The notes below the pieces were generated by a model. The model ran no database searches, was not told where the DNA came from, and saw only the letters and a program-made list of their open reading frames with translations. The position numbers were made by a program, and so were the translations under genes. Source: a virus. Taken from it: DNA of 27,878 nt. The stretch is taken from the IMG/VR virus record IMGVR_UViG_3300010412_000152, positions 1 to 27,878 of that record, one strand, 5' to 3'. This document shows, piece by piece, positions 24,252 to 27,878 of the stretch. The first letter of the stretch is position 1. The number at the start of each line of letters is the position of its first letter.

Positions 24252-24952
24252 TTATTTTCCTCATAAATCAAACCACCAAGACTTGGAAACTTTTGTACAA
24301 TAATGTCATGTGCTTTTAGAGCAATTTCTCGGTGTTCTTTTTGGGTGCCAGGAGACATACGCAATTGACAATAATGAATCCAAGAACGCAATGTGCCAGC
24401 CATATACATTGTTGATGATGTTAATCCTTCTGGAAGAATAACTCTGGCTTGTTCTTTAGCAATACCTTTTCCAATTGCCCAGTTATAATAATGTTGTACT
24501 TTTTCAACAATTATATTTTGTATTTCTTTCCATTGTTCTTGAAGTGTAATATCATCAACTTCAATTGAGTTTTGTCTATTTTTAGTATCCTGTAACCTCG
24601 CTTCACGATAAACAAACCCCATATCAGTAGGATTAGCATAACGTTGGCTAAACTCCTGAAATGAAAATGATCGGTGCCGTAAAATCTGTCTACCAATATC
24701 TCGCGTTGTTTTGATTTCCATCACCAGATGGACCATTTCAAATGGACTCCAATGATGATTGCGAATCAAATATGATAACAACTTAGGAGCAGTTTCGGTG
24801 TTGTTTTGGTTACTTGGATTTGAAACACGCGCAACATAAGCAATAAATTCATCTACAGACATTGGCGTTTGTTTGCCTGGTTCATATATTTCAGAACCAT
24901 TCTTATCAAGATCATATGGTTGTGTTATGGCAACTAACTTCACTTCACTCAT
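24248..24952 (-). CDS. thyX: FAD-dependent thymidylate synthase ThyX
   Basis: Residues 92-105 (RHRSFSFQEFSQRY) are the ThyX signature RHRxxSxxxxSxRY. The enzyme makes dTMP from dUMP using methylene-THF with FAD and NADPH, and works as a homotetramer. Other conserved elements are the early ARVSNPS (41-47) and a C-terminal IHYCQLRMSPGTQKEHREIA that closes the active site. Length (234 aa) is normal. T4 itself uses ThyA-type Td; ThyX is common in phages of aquatic and soil bacteria. ATG 24952 has GGAG 7 nt upstream. Together with the deaminase at 2053-2520 it forms a dCMP to dTMP route. Confidence 0.95.
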   Translation of the reverse strand: MSEVKLVAITQPYDLDKNGSEIYEPGKQTPMSVDEFIAYVARVSNPSNQNNTETAPKLLSYLIRNHHWSPFEMVHLVMEIKTTRDIGRQILRHRSFSFQEFSQRYANPTDMGFVYREARLQDTKNRQNSIEVDDITLQEQWKEIQNIIVEKVQHYYNWAIGKGIAKEQARVILPEGLTSSTMYMAGTLRSWIHYCQLRMSPGTQKEHREIALKAHDIIVQKFPSLGGLIYEENK

Positions 24953-24964
24953 TTTAAATCTCCA

Positions 24965-25243
24965 TTATTTCTTAGTTGTTTTCTTTTTGTTGCGAGTTCC
25001 CTTTGTTTTTGGTGGTGTTTTTGTTACTGCTCTTGCTTTTCTTGTTCTCTCTTTTGTTACTTCTGGTAATGTTACATCAGGACTATATGCTACATTATTA
25101 CTGGTATTTGCTAAATACGTTGTATCAACATACACTATTCCAGTATGAGTTGTATTTAAATAATGCTGTCTTGGAACTAATCGCCTCGGTGGCTCCTTTT
25201 TTCCTTTGCCAAATAAATTGGCAAGTAAACTTTTGAATGACAT
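24965..25243 (-). CDS. Basic-tailed small protein, 92 aa
   Basis: ATG 25243 has GAGG 9-10 nt upstream, and the consensus promoter at 25276-25304 gives it a leader of about 26 nt. The N-terminus (FKSLLANLFGKGKKEPPRR) is an amphipathic basic helix; the middle is Tyr/Thr/Asn rich; the last 30 residues are very Lys/Arg/Thr rich (KTKGTRNKKKTTKK). This suggests nucleic-acid or membrane-surface binding. First gene of the thyX-pol operon. No family recognised. Confidence 0.7.
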   Translation of the reverse strand: MSFKSLLANLFGKGKKEPPRRLVPRQHYLNTTHTGIVYVDTTYLANTSNNVAYSPDVTLPEVTKERTRKARAVTKTPPKTKGTRNKKKTTKK

Positions 25244-25275
25244 TTTATTATTACCTCTTATTTTTGATGGTGTTT

Positions 25276-25304
25276 ATTATAACACTAAAATACTCAACTG
25301 TCAA
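25276..25304 (-). promoter_or_regulatory. Consensus sigma-70 promoter
   Basis: TTGACA (25304-25299), 17-bp spacer, TATAAT (25281-25276) on the minus strand: both hexamers are perfect. It sits in the only clear gap after the sugar cluster and should drive the thyX-polymerase operon from near 25269. Confidence 0.92.
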
Positions 25305-25306
25305 CA

Positions 25307-26542
25307 TTATTTATCTTCATTCCCCAATTGATCTATTCTCATTTTTGGAAAATAGCGACAGAATAATGTGTCACCTTTTGATATATTTCTCATTACCGAG
25401 ACTTTCCGTTTGATTTCATCATAGAAATTCCATGCTAATGGAACAAATAATATATTATCATTCTCATATTCATATAATACAGATGAAGCATAGATTGGAA
25501 TGCTAGACCCTGGTGTGAATCTATTTTGTTTGAGAGGATTGTCATCAATGATGAAATCAAGATCAAGGCCAGTAAAGTTTAATACAGTCATTCCCTTTGC
25601 TGGTGCACCATATCCTACCAGTTTATATCCTTCATACTTATCTCTATTAACTGTATAGAGTAAGTTGTTTTTTATTCTGTGTGTGTTTTCAGCAAACCAA
25701 ACATAAACACCTGGATTATATAAATCTGCTTCAGCACTCTTACGCATATCCACACTTAAGTCTTTTAGTTGTCCTTCTTTTCTTACTTCAAAAATGAAAC
25801 TGGTACCATGAATTGTGGCAAGATCAACATTTGTTAATACCATTCCTGCACGTTCACACAACTTTTCCATTGAGTTAACACAGAAAAAAGAAATGTGTTC
25901 GTGATAAATGGTATCAAATTCACCATTCCTAATCATGTTTGCTTGTGATGTTTGAATAAATAGTTTTCCATCATCAGGCATAATCTTTTTTGCTGTCAAT
26001 AGAAAATCAAGTGGATTAGATGTATGAGCAAATACATTTTGTGCCACTATAATAGATGGTTGAACCGTGAACTTTTTTGTAAAATCATCATTGAAATAAT
26101 CACAAAATACATTATGGTTTTTTGATGATAGTTCAAGCAAGTTTTTAGCTGGATCAACACCAAATGTGGCATAACCCAACTCTTTAAAATAATCAAGTTG
26201 TGTTCCATCATTACAACCAACATCTAAAACAGATTTCTGATCCATTTTATTTCTAAGATCAACATAACCAGCAAACTCTTTGAAATGTTCGCGACCTGTT
26301 TGTGTTGTTCCACTAACATAAAGATAATCCTCAAACATAAGTTTGGGATCAACAGTGTGTGTCAGTTGAACATGCCAACAATCATAACACACATTGATTG
26401 CCAGAGGATATTCCTCTTGCACTTGTTCTTTCGTTAGTTTGTATGAGTTAGCAAGCGGCTGCTTGCCCAAGTCCATTACTGGATGCAAGTTTTCTTTACC
26501 ACAAGCAACACATTCATTTAGTTGCGTATAATTTTGTGTCAT
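25307..26542 (-). CDS. NDP-sugar C-methyltransferase-like protein
   Basis: The 411-residue protein has the three-part layout of TylCIII-type sugar C-methyltransferases. An N-terminal zinc domain has CxxC pairs at C11/C14 and C52/C55. A SAM-binding core follows, with VLDVGCNDG at 105-113. A C-terminal part has GYGAPAKGMTVLN and DFIIDDNP. Relatives methylate the sugar ring carbon of dTDP- or other NDP-sugars. A role in building a modified sugar for a glycan on the virion, on host surface, or on DNA is inferred. ATG 26542 overlaps the previous gene by 4 nt. There is a 3-nt gap between its stop and the thyX-operon promoter. Confidence 0.85.
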   Translation of the reverse strand: MTQNYTQLNECVACGKENLHPVMDLGKQPLANSYKLTKEQVQEEYPLAINVCYDCWHVQLTHTVDPKLMFEDYLYVSGTTQTGREHFKEFAGYVDLRNKMDQKSVLDVGCNDGTQLDYFKELGYATFGVDPAKNLLELSSKNHNVFCDYFNDDFTKKFTVQPSIIVAQNVFAHTSNPLDFLLTAKKIMPDDGKLFIQTSQANMIRNGEFDTIYHEHISFFCVNSMEKLCERAGMVLTNVDLATIHGTSFIFEVRKEGQLKDLSVDMRKSAEADLYNPGVYVWFAENTHRIKNNLLYTVNRDKYEGYKLVGYGAPAKGMTVLNFTGLDLDFIIDDNPLKQNRFTPGSSIPIYASSVLYEYENDNILFVPLAWNFYDEIKRKVSVMRNISKGDTLFCRYFPKMRIDQLGNEDK

Positions 26543-27288
26543 TTATAAGAATACTCCATTTTCATATCTATCAATGGATCCTTTTCAAATATAATCATGC
26601 TATCATAAAAATGTATTGAAGATAATCCTTTTATAAAAAGATTTAGATTTTGCAATTCATGAATTTTATTATTATCTTTTGCCTGTATTGTGGTCATTTT
26701 ATTTGTCGTCGTATCAAAAGACAATAAGCCAGAATCGGTATGATTTGTTTCATTTATAATCCATTGCTCATTTAATAAATCAACAAATTGTTTGCTATAT
26801 TCTGTAAATGCTTTTGGATTACCATATGACATACCATATGGTTCTTTCATATAACTGGTATGAGTATCTTCAACAATGGCAAATCCTCCTTCTGTGATAT
26901 GAGGAAAAACTTTTTGTAATGTGATTATTTGTTGGTGCATATAATGCCCACCATCATCAATGAAAATATCAATAGGTCCTATTTTAGGTAATACTTGATC
27001 CCAAAATTCTGGATTTCCTTGATCTCCAATGAAAATTTCAACATTACCTTGATCAAAAGTCAAATTACCACTACGTTGTTTATCAATATCTATACCAAAA
27101 ATTTTACTATCTTTAGTGAAGTATTTGCTCCACATATCGATAGAACCTCCATCAGCCACACCCACTTCAAGTAATGTAATGTTTTTATCTTTAAATTTGC
27201 TCATATATCGGTCATATACAGGAAAATAACGACTCCACTTGTCGGCTTTTTTATTTACTGTTTTGAAAATTTTTAACAATTCGCTCAT
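26539..27288 (-). CDS. SAM-dependent sugar O-methyltransferase (CmcI/MycE-like)
   Basis: The 249-residue protein has SAM motif LLEVGVADGGS at 39-49, an acidic IDIDK end of strand 2, and IDIFIDDGGHYMHQQ at 106-120, whose DDGGH is the metal/catalytic signature of the MycE/CmcI family (rhamnosyl, mycinosyl and cephalosporin-type O-methyltransferases). Substrate: likely an NDP-sugar or a glycosylated acceptor made by its neighbours. ATGA overlaps on both sides place it in one operon with the epimerase and the C-methyltransferase. Confidence 0.83.
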   Translation of the reverse strand: MSELLKIFKTVNKKADKWSRYFPVYDRYMSKFKDKNITLLEVGVADGGSIDMWSKYFTKDSKIFGIDIDKQRSGNLTFDQGNVEIFIGDQGNPEFWDQVLPKIGPIDIFIDDGGHYMHQQIITLQKVFPHITEGGFAIVEDTHTSYMKEPYGMSYGNPKAFTEYSKQFVDLLNEQWIINETNHTDSGLLSFDTTTNKMTTIQAKDNNKIHELQNLNLFIKGLSSIHFYDSMIIFEKDPLIDMKMEYSYK

Positions 27289-27878
27289 ATTTCAATCCAT
27301 TCCCTATTTTTTAGTGACCAATCAACAACTTCACCAATTCTTTCTACAAGTGATCTTCTGGGTTCAAAACCTAAATTAGATAGATAACTTCCATCAAGAG
27401 CATAACGCAAATCATGTCCTGGTCTTGAACTATGAAAATCAACTAATTCATAAACAGGTTCTTTTCCTTGCGCTTGTGCGATTATCTTTACCAAAGATAG
27501 ATTATCAATTTCTTCTTTACCAACAACATTGAATTTTGGACATCTTGCTCCACCATAATCAGGTTGATAAACAAATTCTTTTTGTTCATTATTTAAATGT
27601 AAAAGAAAATACATTGCTTCTGCTACATCTTTGGCGTGAATATAAAAGCGACTACCAGGAACAGTTTTTGTTTTATCAGAATGAATCATGATTTTTTCAC
27701 TATCACGAATTTTCTTAATACACATAGGAATAAACTTTTCTGGATGTTGTCGTTCACCAAATACATTCATTGTATGTGTAATATAGATTGGAAGTTTATA
27801 TGTATTTTCATAAGCAACACAAAATTCCTCTGCTGCTGCTTTTGATGCTGAATAAGGATTTGTTGAGTTATATCTATC
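27285..27878 (-). CDS. NDP-sugar dehydratase/epimerase (extended SDR), C-terminal part
   Basis: The frame is open to the window edge, so the N-terminal Rossmann fold (GxxGxxG) lies outside. The visible 197 residues start with RYNSTNPYSASKAAAEE, which includes the SDR catalytic YxxxK (YSASK). They continue with THTMNVFGERQHPEKFIP, the typical substrate-loop of dTDP-glucose 4,6-dehydratase and related epimerases, and RFYIHAKDVAEAMYFLL. The C-terminus (RPGHDLRYALDGSYLSNLGF and a closing PRRSLVERIGEVVDW) is normal for RmlB-type enzymes. It is coupled to the methyltransferase by a 4-nt overlap. Whether it is a dehydratase or a 4-epimerase cannot be decided without the rest. Confidence 0.85.
   Translation of the reverse strand, partial: DRYNSTNPYSASKAAAEEFCVAYENTYKLPIYITHTMNVFGERQHPEKFIPMCIKKIRDSEKIMIHSDKTKTVPGSRFYIHAKDVAEAMYFLLHLNNEQKEFVYQPDYGGARCPKFNVVGKEEIDNLSLVKIIAQAQGKEPVYELVDFHSSRPGHDLRYALDGSYLSNLGFEPRRSLVERIGEVVDWSLKNREWIEI

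Noticed and set aside
1-27878. CRISPR arrays, insertion sequences, integrase or attachment sites
   Set aside because: No regularly spaced direct repeats, transposase motifs or integrase motifs are visible. The tRNA genes are complete phage genes rather than signs of an integration site.

Overview
The window is a piece of an AT-rich, lytic, T4-like (T4-superfamily) myovirus genome. The evidence is a family-B DNA polymerase, a UvsX recombinase and a DnaB/gp41-type helicase in one transcriptional direction, together with ThyX, a dCMP deaminase-type enzyme, a large tRNA set and many short, tightly packed genes with ATGA or TAATG overlaps. Nearly every gene and all recognisable tRNAs lie on the minus strand, so transcription runs from high to low coordinates. 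The host cannot be named from the sequence. It must be a bacterium that uses ordinary sigma-70 promoters, and the secreted RlpA-like protein points to a Gram-negative one.

Layout, in transcription order (right to left). (1) 27878-25307: nucleotide-sugar cluster with the end of an NDP-sugar dehydratase/epimerase and two SAM methyltransferases. (2) 25304-20812: a consensus promoter, a basic-tailed protein, ThyX, small membrane proteins, an Sm-like conserved phage protein and the replicative DNA polymerase. (3) 20785-16234: a cupin, a small Cys-rich protein, UvsX, two conserved small proteins, the helicase and two unknowns. (4) 16179-14535: a promoter preceded by CATGG palindromes, then small conserved phage proteins including a stand-alone S4 RNA-binding domain. 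(5) 14527-1478: a mosaic of 24 tRNA genes, one tRNA-like hybrid and small genes. The genes include a metallophosphoesterase, two tandem paralogues, a 420-residue basic protein, several tiny membrane proteins, a PD-(D/E)XK nuclease with an adenine-type DNA methyltransferase, a GGQ release-factor-like protein, an RlpA-like secreted protein, an SprT-like metalloprotease and a dCMP deaminase. (6) 1460-1: a phage SpeD (AdoMet decarboxylase), an HxGH nucleotidyltransferase and unknowns.

The 24 tRNAs cover 18 amino acids (no Ala or Val seen), and every one encodes its own CCA. Several are structurally odd: leucine tRNAs with short variable loops, non-T54 T-loops, and repeated acceptor mismatches. 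With the GGQ protein and the S4 protein they look like a translation-support island. Between the tRNAs there are also unassigned, strongly foldable segments (5493-5615, 5957-6024, 14259-14449), reminiscent of the stable RNAs C and D in the T4 tRNA cluster.

Division of labour as inferred: polymerase, helicase and UvsX replicate and recombine phage DNA. ThyX and the deaminase supply dTMP. The methyltransferase/nuclease pair would mark or cut DNA. The sugar genes probably modify a glycan. The tRNA, GGQ and S4 components adjust host translation. Seven sigma-70-like promoters, all with 17-bp spacers, are visible. Functions come from motif reading; no database search was possible.
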